Below, in pieces: positions 27,568 through 40,564 of a stretch of DNA of 64,000 bases; the stretch's first letter is position 1; every line of letters begins with the position of its first letter. The stretch lies in NCBI RefSeq assembly GCF_041296385.1, contig NW_027184064.1, positions 992,001-1,056,000 on the forward strand, given 5' to 3'. The translations under genes were made by a program, and so were the position numbers. This stretch comes from Aphelocoma coerulescens. Its lineage: Eukaryota > Chordata > Aves > Passeriformes > Corvidae. The notes under the pieces were generated by a model, which had not been told where the DNA came from, ran no database searches, and saw nothing but the letters and a program-made list of their open reading frames with translations.

Positions 27568-28431
27568 TTGCATTTTATGTGGAGATGGACTGTAACATTT
27601 TAGTATCCTCTAAAATGTTAATTTTTAAGAGATTAAAACACTTCCCAACAATTTCAATATTGATTTAAAAAAGAGTAGAATGATGAAGTCAAACCTGGTG
27701 CCTATTTTGTCTTTGACCCAAAGTCTATGTTATAGAGAAGTGTCATGTTGTTGTGTATTATCTCCAGATAAACAGATATTTACTCAACTAATGTGTATGT
27801 CTACAAGATGCTTGTGTTTCAACATAATTTTTTCAGGTTCTGATCCTAAATGAGCAGAATTCATGGCTATATTACCCCTAATGTGAAGGTTTTCTTGCTG
27901 ACATTTTTTCTCAATCCATGCTGACTTTGATATTTCAGGTGTGACCATGCTGTGAGACAAAGTGGCAGGCTGATAAGTATTAACTGTAAGACATGAGTGT
28001 CCAGGTCAGAAAATTAAATGCATTCGGTACTATGGGAGTTGATGGTTTTCAAATACTATGTGCTTCCATGTTCAAAAATGTGTGCCAAATTATGCCATCT
28101 GGGAGGACAAGTGTTGCCATGCACCAAATGTAAATCCAGTCTGTAAATTAGCTAAACTTCTGTAGTCTAACAAACAAGAAAGAAGCCTGCTCTGTTGCCC
28201 AGACTGCAGCAGATTTTTCTTAACGTACTGTCTCTTGACCTTTTAATATGAGTGTTAAAAATGGTTGTGCAATCAACATCACAGAGCTTGTTTCCGTAAG
28301 GCCTCTCTTAGTGTCCTTATTCGGAAAACCTGGTACTGCAGTTCTAAAATGGTAGTCACCTTCACTTACCTCCATAAAACCTTGATTTGACTTAGGCTGG
28401 AAGCATGGAAAGATTCTTTTTGGATCATTGT

Positions 28432-28977
28432 TGTTGAACTTCCCACGCGTTCACTCATCAGAGGAAATAACTTTCAGGGATGGGACTACACGATTACATG
28501 AATTTATTGTTTAAAATAACAAAATGCATCAGTCCAGGTGTGAGATTTTACAATACCTCCGAATAATGGCGGCTAGTCACAAGATTTAGAGTTACATCGT
28601 AATTTATAACTTTCTAATCCAATAGGCACTTAAAATGACACTTTTTTTTGACTTTATGACCTATCACCTGTGGCACTTCTCACTGCAATGCAGCTATGTC
28701 TTGACCAATAACTTCTCATGTCACGTACACACAGATGTCTCTCTTATGCCATCTACATTTTTAACTTAAACTATATAAAATCACACAATTATGTTCTAAA
28801 ACCCTCCACCAGAACACCCAGTGTACAATTTTACTTACAACTATAGGAACACAGGCTTGTAATCCTTTTGCTTAAGATCTAAAATCTCTGTCAATTAAGC
28901 CAGACCTAGTCTCTTCCAGGGCTGTAAATAAAACTTCCTCTAATTGCAGGAGTTTCTACTCCTCTGTCTCCCATACA
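28432..28977 (-). mobile_element. possible solo LTR
   Basis: Minus-strand reading shows TATATAG (28772-28777) upstream of an AATAAA signal (28503-28508). Termini TGTATGGGAGAC and GTTCAACA form TG...CA ends, and TTGT flanks both sides (28428-28431 and 28978-28981), a possible 4-bp duplication. Four bases can match by chance, so confidence is moderate. Confidence 0.5.
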
Positions 28978-29052
28978 TTGTCACCACCCTCTCACTTTCT
29001 TTGTGAAAATTGCATAAACTTTCTCCACCCATTTTGAGATCCTTTGTAATTT

Positions 29053-29102
29053 TGTTACATTTAACAAACTCACTTTTATAAGGGAGTTTGTTAAATGTAA
29101 CA
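29053..29102. repeat. perfect 19-bp inverted repeat, 12-nt loop
   Basis: Left arm 29053-29071 (TGTTACATTTAACAAACTC) is the exact reverse complement of the right arm 29084-29102, with the spacer ACTTTTATAAGG between them. It could form a strong cruciform or RNA hairpin. It may be a foldback or MITE relic, or a microRNA-like stem; the sequence alone does not decide. Confidence 0.95.
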
Positions 29103-32100
29103 GTATACAAACTACAGAAAAATCGTAAACTGAGTAGACCTGATCATAGAGATGAAAAACGGACCCATTAAAAAGCTAAGGACATCTTGTAGATAACAGG
29201 TAGATTGTACTATGCAATTAAATGATCACAGATACACAACTTTGATTTTTAAATTTACTGATGCTGATCATAGATTTATATTAGAAATTAATTATACTTA
29301 GGCCCGTTACTTTCATTTGAATGCCTGAAAAAGCATGCATAATGAAGTGTTAGGTCAATGCTATTAAAAATGCTATTTCTCTTGGAAGTAGATTTTGAAA
29401 TGTTTTTAGGCATTTTGAGGATATGTTCTTTATAGAATGAAGATGCTCAGTATGTTCTCAGGGCCTTTTATAAGAAGTCTCAATATGAGTGGTCAAGCAA
29501 TAGCATTTTTAGAAGCACTGGTTTGAGTAACACTAGTTACACTGAAGCAACTGTGAAATTTTGCATGTGCTTTAGCAGAACAGGTGAGGGTCTATAGCAT
29601 CAGTAAGCAGTAAGTGGAAAATGCTTCATAGGTGCTTTTTGAGTTTTATTCTTGTCTCTTTTATTTCACATTCACCAAAGGATTAGGATTGTACTGTATA
29701 TGTGTACTACAGTGACAGCAAGCTTTTTACTTTCCTTTTGTGATGGATGAACCAAAAAAAAAGTCTTTAGTTTGTTCCTGGTGAGTCAGACAAGATAGTT
29801 TATATGCCATGGACCTTCAGAATTAATCCTAGAATACTGAAAAATTATTTTCTTAACAGCTTTGGGAAATAATGAATTGCTAAAATTAATAAGACTCCAG
29901 AAATTCATCAGTATGTTCCTTCATTTACATAAATTCATGTGAGAACGAATCTCTGAAGTTGTAATGAAATCACTTCTGGTTTCTGTTAGGAAATGTGCTT
30001 CTATCATGTTTTCTGTTTTGTCATAATTTCAAAGTATTGGCCTGATTTTCTCAGGTTTCTTTTCTAGATATTCCAGCCAGCTGACAGGTGCTTAGACTAT
30101 TGGGTCACAAGCAGATGTTGAACATGGATCTTTATGGCTTGATTACTCTGAAAGACTAAATGGAATCTTGGGTTTATGGTTGCTTCCACACATGCTGACT
30201 TTAAACTGGCATTACTGAGATTCTAGTATTAGTTTGTTTCAAAATGGTGTTACTGGGAATGTCTTTTACAGGTAATATTCTCAAAACCCATATGTAGCCT
30301 AAAATGACAAATGTTTTCTAAGATAGTATTTGGAGAAACATATATCAGTGGAGAATTCAGCTAAGAATTTATCTTGGTTTGCTTACAAGCATTGTAATGT
30401 CTTCTTTTTCCACAAGGTGAAAAATTTTAGTCTGCCAAAGGGAGCGGAAATCCTTCATGTAGTAAGGATGTTACTCATTTTCTGAAGATTAGTCCCATTT
30501 ATTTCCTGGTATGATTATTATTCACAACTCAATTTTCATTAATTTTATAAGTAATCTCTGAAACAAGATACTTTAAAGAGGATTCATCATAAATTTATAC
30601 AACTCCGTGATGTCATACAGCTTCCCTGCTTCCGTCTCTATTAATAGCGCATTAAAGCTGAGTCATAAGAAAGTCATGGGTTTATGAAGCTCCTTTTCTA
30701 AACCAGAACAATCTAAAGTTTTGTTGCTCTTTAGGCACAGATTATTAATGCTGTAATGACATTAAAGAGTATTAGCTGCAAATTTGCAAAGCTCCAGAGA
30801 GTTTTATTAATAGAAGCAGTATTTTTATTGAGTCACTGTTTTAATAAAAATTTGGCAAAGTACATCCAAGCGAAGGCAGATGTTCTGCTATGCTTCATCA
30901 AGAAATAAGCTGCTGAGTGCTTAGGGGAAAGAGGAAAGCTTGGATGAACCCAGTCTTTATGGATATTTTCCCCAGCTGATTTATAGTGTGTGCTGGGTAT
31001 AAAACACAGGGGAGCATTCAGTAACAAAACAGAAAAAGGAAAGGATATATCTGTGTAATACTGTAATGAACATGCCAGATAAAGATAATGGAAGAGATGA
31101 AAGAGATTCTAGACTGCCAGGTGCTTTAATTGAGTATGGAGGTTTTCTAGGATGCAGGGAGAAGTGGAACTCTTGATTCTGTAGACGACATTGTGGATTT
31201 TAAAAAGAAATAAATGTAATTGTGTATTAGTTCTGGTTAGGATGATAGAATTATGATTATATTGTTCACTAAAAATAACAGGCTTATACAAGTGGATATG
31301 TTTTATTGTACTTACATAATTTTTGCTTTGACAAGAATCTAGGACTCTCACAGAATGACGCACTGTGGTGCTATGAAGTATAGTACACTTTTGAAGCTGC
31401 GACAGAAGCTATTTAGTATCACTTCAGAAGTCTAGACATAATGTTGAATCTTGATTTCTGTGTAATTATTTATGCATATACTGTATAGAAAATACTGTAT
31501 TAATTTATAAGCATGGAGGCTGTATATTTCTTACAGTTACTGCTCATGTCCTACATTGTTAATTCACGAGACTTTCATAGGAGCCAGATCCTCATATAAA
31601 ATTTCTGTTAACTACTCAATGCTGTGTTTTAAGAAAGGGAGAGGAGTAAGGCAGAGGATCTGAAGGTGCATTTCTAAATCTGTTGGAATGATTTCTGCTG
31701 TCATTGCCCACAGTCTGGCAGTTTCCATAGTGAAAGTTTTCATACCTTGCTCAGGAAAAACACTTCTTTCTAGATCCTGAGAGCTGAGTCATTGTACATG
31801 ATCCATCACCTTTTTGTACATAGGTGAAGAGTGATCATGTATCTTAACAATGTTAAAAAACTAGTGTAAAGCTGCTGGGACCAAATCCTGCAATACAGAG
31901 TAGAATCTTAAGGTCCACTGACGAAGTACATTTCCAAAAAAAAAAAAAAGGACCACGCCCATGGAGGAGAGGAAACAATCTCAGACCACTTCTACAAGTG
32001 CAAGAAGCTAGATGAGAAAGTGATTTACCCCTCTCTTGTACAGTACCCCCAGATTCTTTGTATCTTTTTTTTTTTCAGATGGTGAAGAGGGTCCCTGAAG

Positions 32101-34090
32101 TGGTGTTTCTAATCTGCCTATTGATAGAAGAATCTGGCTTATGTCCTGCTTTTTTTCAGGAAGTGACTTGAAGCAAAAGTGTAGCCCTTGAATTTTGGTG
32201 AAAATAAGTTTCTGTGTTTTGTTGTTCATTCCTTTTTTTAAAATCTGTCCCCAGAAAAAAGTTTTGAAGTGTGGTACCAGTGCTGTGTGGTACCAGTGGT
32301 GTGCGTACCCTTGAAAGATTTATACAATTTAGTGCCAACTTTAATTATTTTCATTCTAACTTGTTCTCCATTTTTGATTCACAAGAAAATTTTGCAGGTT
32401 GCTATACAAATAGCATATACATGTGTTTATGGACTAAGATGAAGAAGAAAGACTGATGAAATTGCCTGAGACTATTACCTTGCTCTCATTAAAATAATTC
32501 TGGATGGATGTTAATTAGATTAAAAGCCATTTAGACTTATGCTTCCAAGTAACCCAAGTGGCTTTAAAAAGCTGAAGAGTACCTTTAGAACAGAGTAAAC
32601 CCTCTAACCAACCAAATAAAGATCTGATAGTAACAGCCAAATACAATTTGACTCATGATAATGTAATGGCTTCATAGAGTTTGCCAATATATTCTATCAT
32701 TTTTAAATGCTACGTATAATTTATACCAGGAAATTGCTGCAGCAACTCAGCCATTCCTAATAGTTTAAGCTGTGGAAGAATCATGGTGTTTCCATTATAT
32801 ATATACAGGTACAGCGTATTCTGTCAAAAATTCCTTCTTTTGTTTCGGCTAATATTATGTCATTGACCTTTATAAGGATCTCTATTCCCCACAGTCCAGG
32901 GAAGCATGATGGGTCTTGCACTGTCCTCTCAGATTCAAGACAATTATCTCTTGCTTTGCCAGACACTTCTACTTTGTGAATTTTTAATACGATACTTATA
33001 CACTTAATATTATGTTTATGTTCTCCTGTTACAACTTAGAAAATAGAAATGGTCTTCAAAAGTTTGAACTGTATTTCAGTAATCACCTTGAGTTAGAAAA
33101 TGTCTGGACTGGATGCAGCTGGTCCTGAATTCAACTCATGGATATTCCCACATGAACAGCTCCTGCATAACTCACTTTAGACTGTAAGTTCCTTACTGAA
33201 ACTCAAACTCTCAGCTTTAAGACTATAGCATGGGAAACAACATTCATGGCACTAAAAAGCCACAGTATCTTGGAAAAAAATTTCCACTTCTTTATGATAT
33301 GATTAATATATTTTCATAGCTCTATCTTAATGTTTTATGTAAATCCGAAGTGTATTTGGGAAGCAGATGCATATCAAAGCCATTATGAGAAGCTGAGACC
33401 CATATGCATGAAATGATCTGAATCTTTTCAAGAAGAATGATGACGAGTCAGAAGGAAACAAAGAACTAAACCCAAGGCACCATTAGAACAGAGAAAGAAT
33501 GCTATGCTGGAGAGAATTGTAAGCAGTGCTTGCCAGAATTATGGATCAGCTCAAAAGGTAGCTGTAATCAATTGTTTTGGAGTCCATCTAAGTGTGCTAT
33601 GGCTTACCATGGTTTATTGTGAAAATTGGCAACCTTATATCTGGTTTCCATGGAGAGTACTCACCAGACTGGCGTCAGGTATCTAATTAAGATACTTGCA
33701 TTAGGAAACCAGGATTTCCATATGGGGAATACATCAAATCAAATCAATTAGAAAAACAGAGCATGGTCACTTGCCACTGCACCATAGAAAGGATGAACAC
33801 TAACAAATTAGTTTGCATTTGCTGCTGGATCAAGCATGTGTAAAAATACGCATAAGAGACAGCAGCTGCCCAGTTTTAGTCTGCTGTCTTGTTTTATGGC
33901 TAACAGATAATGTAATAAGCATCAACCAGCCAAATATTTTGCACTGTTGAGCAAGTGAAAATCCATGATAATAAGGAAGTATAAATTGTGGGAACTCAGG
34001 CCTTCTGATCAACAAATCAATATGATTACACAGAAGCATCTTACTGTTTAAAATACCTCTGTGCTCACACATCTCACAACTTTGACATAC
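29103..34090. other. AT-rich intergenic DNA, nothing recognised
   Basis: No domain-bearing frame and no named repeat. Frames are at most 84 codons. Confidence 0.5.
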
Positions 34091-34384
34091 CTTACTTATA
34101 CACTTTGCTTACTTATGCATTCTACCTACTTATACATTTCACTTGCTTATCTTATACTACTTATACATATACATATACATATACATATCACTCTATTTAT
34201 ACATTTTCTTACTTACTTATACTTTTTACAACTTCTACATTACACAGTACTTATGCATTTAACTTACAGATTTTACCTACTTATACATAATACACTACTT
34301 ATACATTCTACCTACTTTTACATACTACTCTACTTATACATTTTGCAACTTATCCATAATACAGTACGTATACATTTTACAACT
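34091..34384. repeat. degenerate TA-rich minisatellite
   Basis: Many imperfect copies of a unit close to CTACTTATACATT with variable spacing, plus a short run of four or five ATACAT units at about 34164-34188. A 134-codon frame across it (34061-34465) is a by-product of the repeat. Confidence 0.85.
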
Positions 34385-34871
34385 ACTGTGCATGAGATCT
34401 CACATTGCTTGATTGGTTTCTCTATTTTGTCCCTGAGGTCCACATGCACTTTTCTGATAATATGATTGGTTTTAATCCAGTGCAGCACAGTCCTTTTTTA
34501 TCTATTCCTTGCTGTCTTGGTATTTAGTTTTTCAGCTTCTTCTTTCCCAATTCTTTTCCAATTTAGCACAGTTTACCTTTCAGTCCTTGATGAATTCCTC
34601 AGGGCTCTAACAGGTGGGGCACCTGATCCAGGAAAGCAGCATTGAGATGATGACAGCAACAAAACCCATCCAGTGATCAGCAATCAAGCTAGTCCAGGAA
34701 CTCCAAACAACAAGATAGCAAAGGACAGGGAGCAGATATAACCCTGTCCCACCTCTCCCCTTGAGCCTTCAGACTGGAGCTTAAAAACTCTCTTGGGGCT
34801 GATGTGCTGCAGCTGAAGGTGGAAAGGCCAGATGAAGCTGGTGAGAGTAAATCCAGCCTGGTCTCAGAGAG
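34385..34871. other. intergenic DNA, nothing recognised
   Basis: No gene or named repeat seen. Confidence 0.4.
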
Positions 34872-36170
34872 TGTCATAGGTTAGCAAGCTAAGTCTCGGA
34901 AGTGATGTTCTTCTTACAGCTTCATCTATGACCTCACAGAACCTATCAGCTAGCCAGTTTGAATATGGACAATTCTTTAAGCCACTTAAAATTGTGACCG
35001 CCTCTGTGATACACACTTAAGAATAGACAACCCCCCCCCACAGCTCTCTCTCTCATTTCCAGTGCAGGGACAGGTGGCTGTAGGCCTGGTGCAGGGGCCA
35101 GTGGGCCCGGCCCAGGCCCTGCTTGGGCGAGGCCGGGCCGGGCACAGCCATCCTGGAACCGATGGGCCGGTTCCACCTGCAGAACCCCCCTCCCCCCCAC
35201 TGCCTTGCTGTGGGCAGCTGGAGCAGCTTGGCTCTCCCCCCTCTCCACTGCGATAAGCCACATTCCAGCTGCAAGGCCGAGGTGAGATTAACCCTTTTAT
35301 TGCTATGAAGAGCTGAAAACCTGAGGGAAGAGAAAGAGGAGATGCTTAAAGCTGAAATTCTGTTGTGAAGCTATGATATATCAGAGTATCCCATTGTAAT
35401 TTCATGAAGATATGGGGGGTGGAGTGTTCAACTTGTAAGCAAAAGCACCTGCGCTGAGATAGGCAGATGCTGACACAGCTGTAATTTCATGAGAAGTTTG
35501 AACAGGGAGAGATGGAAGCGATGAGGACTTTTGCTCCAAATGAGAAAGGAGAAAACCTCAGTTCCTAGAGATGCTCCCAGAGATAGTCCTAGAGATGAAA
35601 ATGAGGAAGACCCTTTTTCTCCCAGGGAAGAAGAAGGGCCTCTGTTCTTAGAGATGAAATGCTCCCAGAGATTGGTCAAAAGAACTTTTATTTCTGAACG
35701 GCTCAACCTTAAAATTGTACCCCAAAAACCTTCAAGAGTGGACCCTCGAAAGCAGTTGTGGGAAAAGCTGCAAGTAGTGGGAAGGGACTCATCACGAGCA
35801 GAGAGACTCCTCTTCCTAAATGGACTGAACAAAGTTATTTGGAAGTGGGCGGCTGTCTTGTTGTGATAATATTTTCATAGCATGAGCAAGAAGAGACTTC
35901 TCTTTCTAAATGGACTGAACAAGGTTATTATGGAAGTGGTAAACAGACTGAACATCTTAAGGGTTGTCTTTTTACATTGTCAGTGGGAGAAGGGAGGAAG
36001 ATGGGGAGAGGAGAAGAGTTCTGAAGGTGTGGTATGATTTTTTTTTTCCTTCTTTTAGGCCTGTTAGTAAACGTTATATTCTTTCAAAGTTGGTGCCTGC
36101 TTGGCGTTTCTCCTAATTCTTATCTCAGAGAAGATAAACAGTAATGTGTATTTTGGGCCAAACCACTACA
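34872..36170 (+). mobile_element. solo LTR, 1.3-kb family
   Basis: Runs from TGTCATAGGTTAGC to CCAAACCACTACA. Two further copies of the same family lie at 53762-55175 (plus) and 55764-57056 (minus), which fixes the ends. It contains a GC-rich block (about 35050-35260) and a purine-rich block with repeated AGAGATG(A/C)TCC-type phrases (about 35510-35680). Flanks GAGAG and GAGGC match only partly. The 111- and 134-codon frames here are partly repeated in the other copies, but they are broken there and show no known domain. Confidence 0.85.
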
Positions 36171-36874
36171 GAGGCCTCTAGTAAAAATAACTCAAAATGG
36201 TTTGGCTGGGTGTTGGGGTTTTAGGAGTTCTCTTAGTTTTTTGGTTTTTTTTCTGTTAAAGGAAAGACACTGGGGCACACTATCAAGGTTCAAATACTTT
36301 ACAACATTAAATTAATTATAATTTGAATTCCTGGCGACCATGTACTTTCCTTAATATCTTGCTGCACATCCTATGCTGCCCCCACCTGGGGCATATTTTG
36401 CAAATTATTTCCTGCAATGTCAGCTCCCAGTCCTGTGGATTAATATTTACTCATTCTCTAAATGACTTCACGCTTCTCAATGAATAGCTAAGCAACCTCA
36501 AGACCAGTACTTTCTTCAGCATGGAATGTTTGTGGCTTTGGCAGCTTTCCTTGAAATAATATTTAATATCTGCCAAATGTCTCAATAAAGTCAACATAAA
36601 TTTGTTATACTAAAATGCAAGATTTAAGAAAACTACTGCGTCCAGAAAGAGGTATGTGACAATAAATGAAATCTGCATAAGAACTACTTTTAATTTCACT
36701 TAGCACCAAATGACTGTTTAAAAAGCTGACTGTAAGCTTGCACAACTCTGTCAGCCCAGATCTAGTCCTTTCACAAATGTGTCTCTTAGGCTTCCCTTTT
36801 CTGAAACAGATACTTATCGAGGGCCAACTTGTCAAGTTCTTAGTTTCTTCCTATTCAGACAAGGATTTCCTTTG
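36171..36874. other. intergenic DNA, nothing recognised
   Basis: No gene or named repeat seen. Confidence 0.4.
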
Positions 36875-36879
36875 AATGG

Positions 36880-38283
36880 TGTGCTTGTTTGAAGGTAAAC
36901 CAGCAGGAGAAATGAACCCCACAAAATTATGTTCTGAGAGATTGCAGGTCAGAGTTACAAGTTAATGGACAGATTACAATATATGTGATGATAGACAGAA
37001 AAAACTTGATTAAACTCACAAATTCAGAGTAAAACCTGGCACCCTGTTGATCAGGGTGGCGGTCGCAGTCCTATTAAATAGTGTTTGAAGTCCTGTTAAA
37101 GTGATGGTTGCAGTTAAAAACAGTGTTCCTGTGGAAATCCTGGTCCTCCTCTGGATTTGTCCAGTGGTGGCAGTAGGGTCCCAAATCCCCAGTTACATAT
37201 GGTCAGGCTCAGGAGGGAATGTTCAGTACATCCCCCAGGGCAGGGTGTTTCACAACAGTGATGTAATTCTGTGAGCCTTAGGATATTTTTTGGAGTCCTT
37301 GATGGTCCTTGCAGCTGCCTATTCTGCTGGTGCCATTCAGTTCATTATGATCAAGTAGCAGAGATCATGCCCTTAGGATGGGTGGGACTATGCTGCTGTG
37401 TTCCTGGAGGGAGTTATCACAGCTGAGTCATTGGTGTGAAGGCATTACCTGGGCCTTGGAGGGTTTGCATCTTCTCCTTTATCTCATTTAACACCCAGCT
37501 TGTAGACTGAGGGGTCCAGTGTGCCCTGGGCAGCTACTGCAAACCACCCACCATTAACTGTTGTGGTGAGCCATGGCTCTTGCCAGGGTGTCCTGGGCCC
37601 CATTGGACAAAAGGTCCCGTGGTTTAATTCTCATGAGGCCCAGAAACCCTAAGATAGCTGCCTGCCACAACATAGACACCCTCAGGCTGTCTGGCAAGAA
37701 AATTCGTTGGCCAAGGCGGGAAAGACGTGACACCCTGCACGTCTGCAATGGCCACTGCTCTCCCCTCCCTTGGTTTCCACATCACTCTGTCATTGGCCTG
37801 TGCTCACCCTCTCCGCCTGCTTCTCTCCCCATGGGTTAAGTTGTATGTATCCCTGCCAATGTAACACCCCTTGTCTGTTCTGTTATTGGATGTTCTATGA
37901 TTGCTCTGCCCTGAGCAGTGGGGTAGAAAATCCCCTGCCAGAGACATTTTCTTGGCTCTTCTCGGCCCCTTTTTCCCGGGCTCCAATAAACCTCTTCCTG
38001 TCCCCCCAAGAAGAGTCCCTCATTGCTTTGTCTCTCCTTGCGCCTTTTCCATCAGTAGCTAAAGCAAGCCTTGCCTGGACCTCGTTTAGTGTCCCACTCT
38101 CCCTCGGCACCCGTCCTATGCAACTGTGGCAGGCAAGGCAATTGCCTGGTGCCCAGCCCTTGAGCTAGCCACCTGGTGGGCATCGTGGCAATTAACAGTT
38201 TGTCAGAAATGGCATGGAGTGGGGTAGAATACACAGTTTGGTTACACCCCACATTAGCACTTCATCTTCTGCAACCCAGGACA
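36880..38283 (-). mobile_element. ERV-L-like solo LTR, split by a nested LTR
   Basis: Starts TGTGCTTGTTTGAAGG and ends GCAACCCAGGACA, with a perfect 5-bp duplication AATGG (36875-36879 and 38284-38288). It shares the ERV3 LTR layout and phrases (CAGGGTGG, TCCAGTGGTGGC, the terminal CTGCAACCCAGGACA) but is more diverged. The block 37559-38190 is a later insertion. With it removed, the outer LTR is about 770 bp. Confidence 0.85.
37559..38190 (+). mobile_element. solo LTR nested in the ERV-L-like LTR
   Basis: Begins TGTTGTGGTGAGCC and ends CATCGTGGCA, flanked by a perfect 6-bp duplication ATTAAC (37553-37558 and 38191-38196). An AATAAA signal at about 37985-37990 sits in the R/U5-like half. It is GC-rich compared with its surroundings. 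Frames inside it (up to 132 codons) show no domain. Confidence 0.9.
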
Positions 38284-38288
38284 AATGG

Positions 38289-40558
38289 TTTGCTGTAAGT
38301 AACAAACTTTATTCAACAGGTCATTTTAAAAACTTCTCCCAGCGAAAAGCTTATTTGCTGATGATTGTTGAAACATTTTATGTCGCTTGGTTTCTCCACT
38401 TGACAAGGTAAACTCCATAAAAACTCCAACCCAACCACAAAACAGAACACTTAACAACAGCTTTGATACTCAACCTGACTATAAATACATTGTTTACCTC
38501 CTTGAATGAACTTCTGCTTCTCCCTTTGGCCTGAAGGATAGTTTAAGTTTAATACGTAATCCTTTGCCACCTACAGATTGAAAACTCATATTTTATGGTG
38601 AGATTAAGGAAAGGAATTAGTCTTAAATTTCTGATGGATGTAAAGAAAACAAATCCCTAACCTTGTAATTATAGTATCATAGGACTACTGGTTTGGGAGT
38701 ACATTGACAACTACTTTTGGTTTACTTGGGCTGGAAACATGATTTTAAATCTTTAAGGCTGCTGCCCTTATAGACGTCAGTAAAATGTTTATTATTTGGC
38801 TATTTTTAATTCAGTGAAGATTTAAAAATACCAAAGGTGTCATTACTTTCTTTTAGTTGAGGCTGGGAATGTTAAGTGGAAAGGAAAAATAATGTAACAT
38901 TAGTTGTTTTGGTGGAGAAATTTAAATGGTCTGATAGGATCATTTATTTATAGGATTCTGCCTGACATTATTATTTGCTACCTTAGACAGACTTCAGAAT
39001 CACCACAGATGGCTTCCACCAGACAAGTGCTGTGTGATGGTGCAACAGGGAATATTCAGTTTGTGGTAGCCAATGGTATAATAAGGTTTTAAAAATAACA
39101 GTAGTGTAGCATAATTGCTGCTATATAGACATGTAGTAATTTTCAGAAAGCTTCTTTATACTGAATAGGAAGTATAATTTACTGAATTAAATTTGACCCT
39201 TGAAGTTTCTAGGAAAGACATATCCAAAGGACTGTCAAAATACTTCTGAGAATATAAAATATTTAGTCATTTTCTGCTTTTGAATGATCTTTTTCTGTTT
39301 TTTGGATACTGGCTAAAATGAGTCATTTGTGTGAATGACACAAATATTGATAACAAATAAACAAAAAAATTATGACAAACTGTTGAGCTTTTGACGGAGT
39401 ACCCTTCCTTCTCGGACCAAGGTAAAAGAGCAGAGGAGGCTGCTGTTCTGCTAAGTTCTTTATTTCATAGTCTCACAGCTTTCTTGAAAGCAGAGTTTGA
39501 AGGGGGTTACATGATAAAGCCAAGCAACAGCATGCAAAACCAGCTTCTTCTATATGTTCTATATGCTCCGTATATTTTTTGTTACAGAAGTGTGGATTAT
39601 ATTTGTTAATTGACCAAAAAGATTAATACATGATTCTAGTTTTTCTTTTCTTGACCTATCCTGGTTTAATTCTAACAATTGTAAGCCTTACACAAGTGTT
39701 ACATAGGTATTACACAGATTTGCGTATACAGTTTCTATCAGCTCTTATTGTTTATGTGAACACTATTTAAAAAATGTGAACAGTGTAATTCTATCTATAT
39801 TTTGTCTAAAGTAAATAATTCTGTGAAAAAGTAACACTGCTGCAGCAAGACCTGTGTTTAAGGTCTCTGCTACAGCTTTTTAATGTTTAAGGCACTTAGC
39901 ATATATTTCTACTGAAGTTAAAAATCTACATTTCTATTTCACTTTGGTGTGGTTCATGTATCTCAGTTTGTCTAGAGGTTTTAATTTAATCCCTGTGCTT
40001 TGGCTTCCCTCTGGGCCTGAGTCCAGAGGAGCTTTCATTCCAACAACAAAATTGTGACGAAACCCAAAATTTATTACTACAACCACAAAAATAGAAAATA
40101 TAACCCCCCATTTTTTGTTTCTACTTGCTTAGTGCACATAGCTATGAAATAGGTAGCTTCATTATAAATTAATGTTGGTGAAAATTAGACAAGAATCCAA
40201 ACTAACAAGCCACGTAAAACAGCAGTATTACCTAACTCTCTTTCTGACATCTTGAAATTAAATTTAATTATTTAGATTTTTAATTATTTAGTGAGTACCC
40301 CTAAATGCTATCTTTTTTTGCCATGTAATTGTGGAGTATATGGAATGATGAGGCAAGGGTTCATAAATAAGGCTTAGAATAATTAAAAATAGCTATTAAT
40401 AGTGTCAATATCTATGAGAGATAAAACAAAAATGTATGATGATGTTCTAGGAACATGAACTATCCCTTTTTCTGAAACATACATACAAAAGAATAATTAC
40501 TTTTTAAAAAATAGTAATTAGTTTTTCTTTTCCTGATGTTTTATGCATAGTTCCTTAC
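38289..40558. other. AT-rich intergenic DNA, nothing recognised
   Basis: No gene or named repeat seen up to the ERV1 target site. Confidence 0.5.
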
Positions 40559-40564
40559 ATTTAT

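Larger units (their letters stand above)
23022..28427. other. AT-rich intergenic DNA with poly-T and a local duplication
   Basis: No gene seen. The stretch contains the 43-nt poly-T and the 51-bp tandem duplication annotated separately, and a 12-nt A-run near 26082. Confidence 0.5.

Noticed and set aside
34081..34384. CRISPR-like array of short spaced repeats
   Set aside because: Repeats are degenerate, spacing is irregular and spacers are not unique; this is eukaryotic minisatellite DNA.
34061..34465. 134-codon plus-strand frame rich in Tyr, Leu, Thr and His
   Set aside because: Created by the TA-rich minisatellite rather than coding selection.
35531..35866. 111-codon plus-strand frame with acidic PREEEGPLFLEM-like phrases, seen again in other LTR copies
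   Set aside because: It lies inside the 1.3-kb LTR and the matching frames in the other two copies are broken, so repetition reflects LTR homology, not a shared protein.
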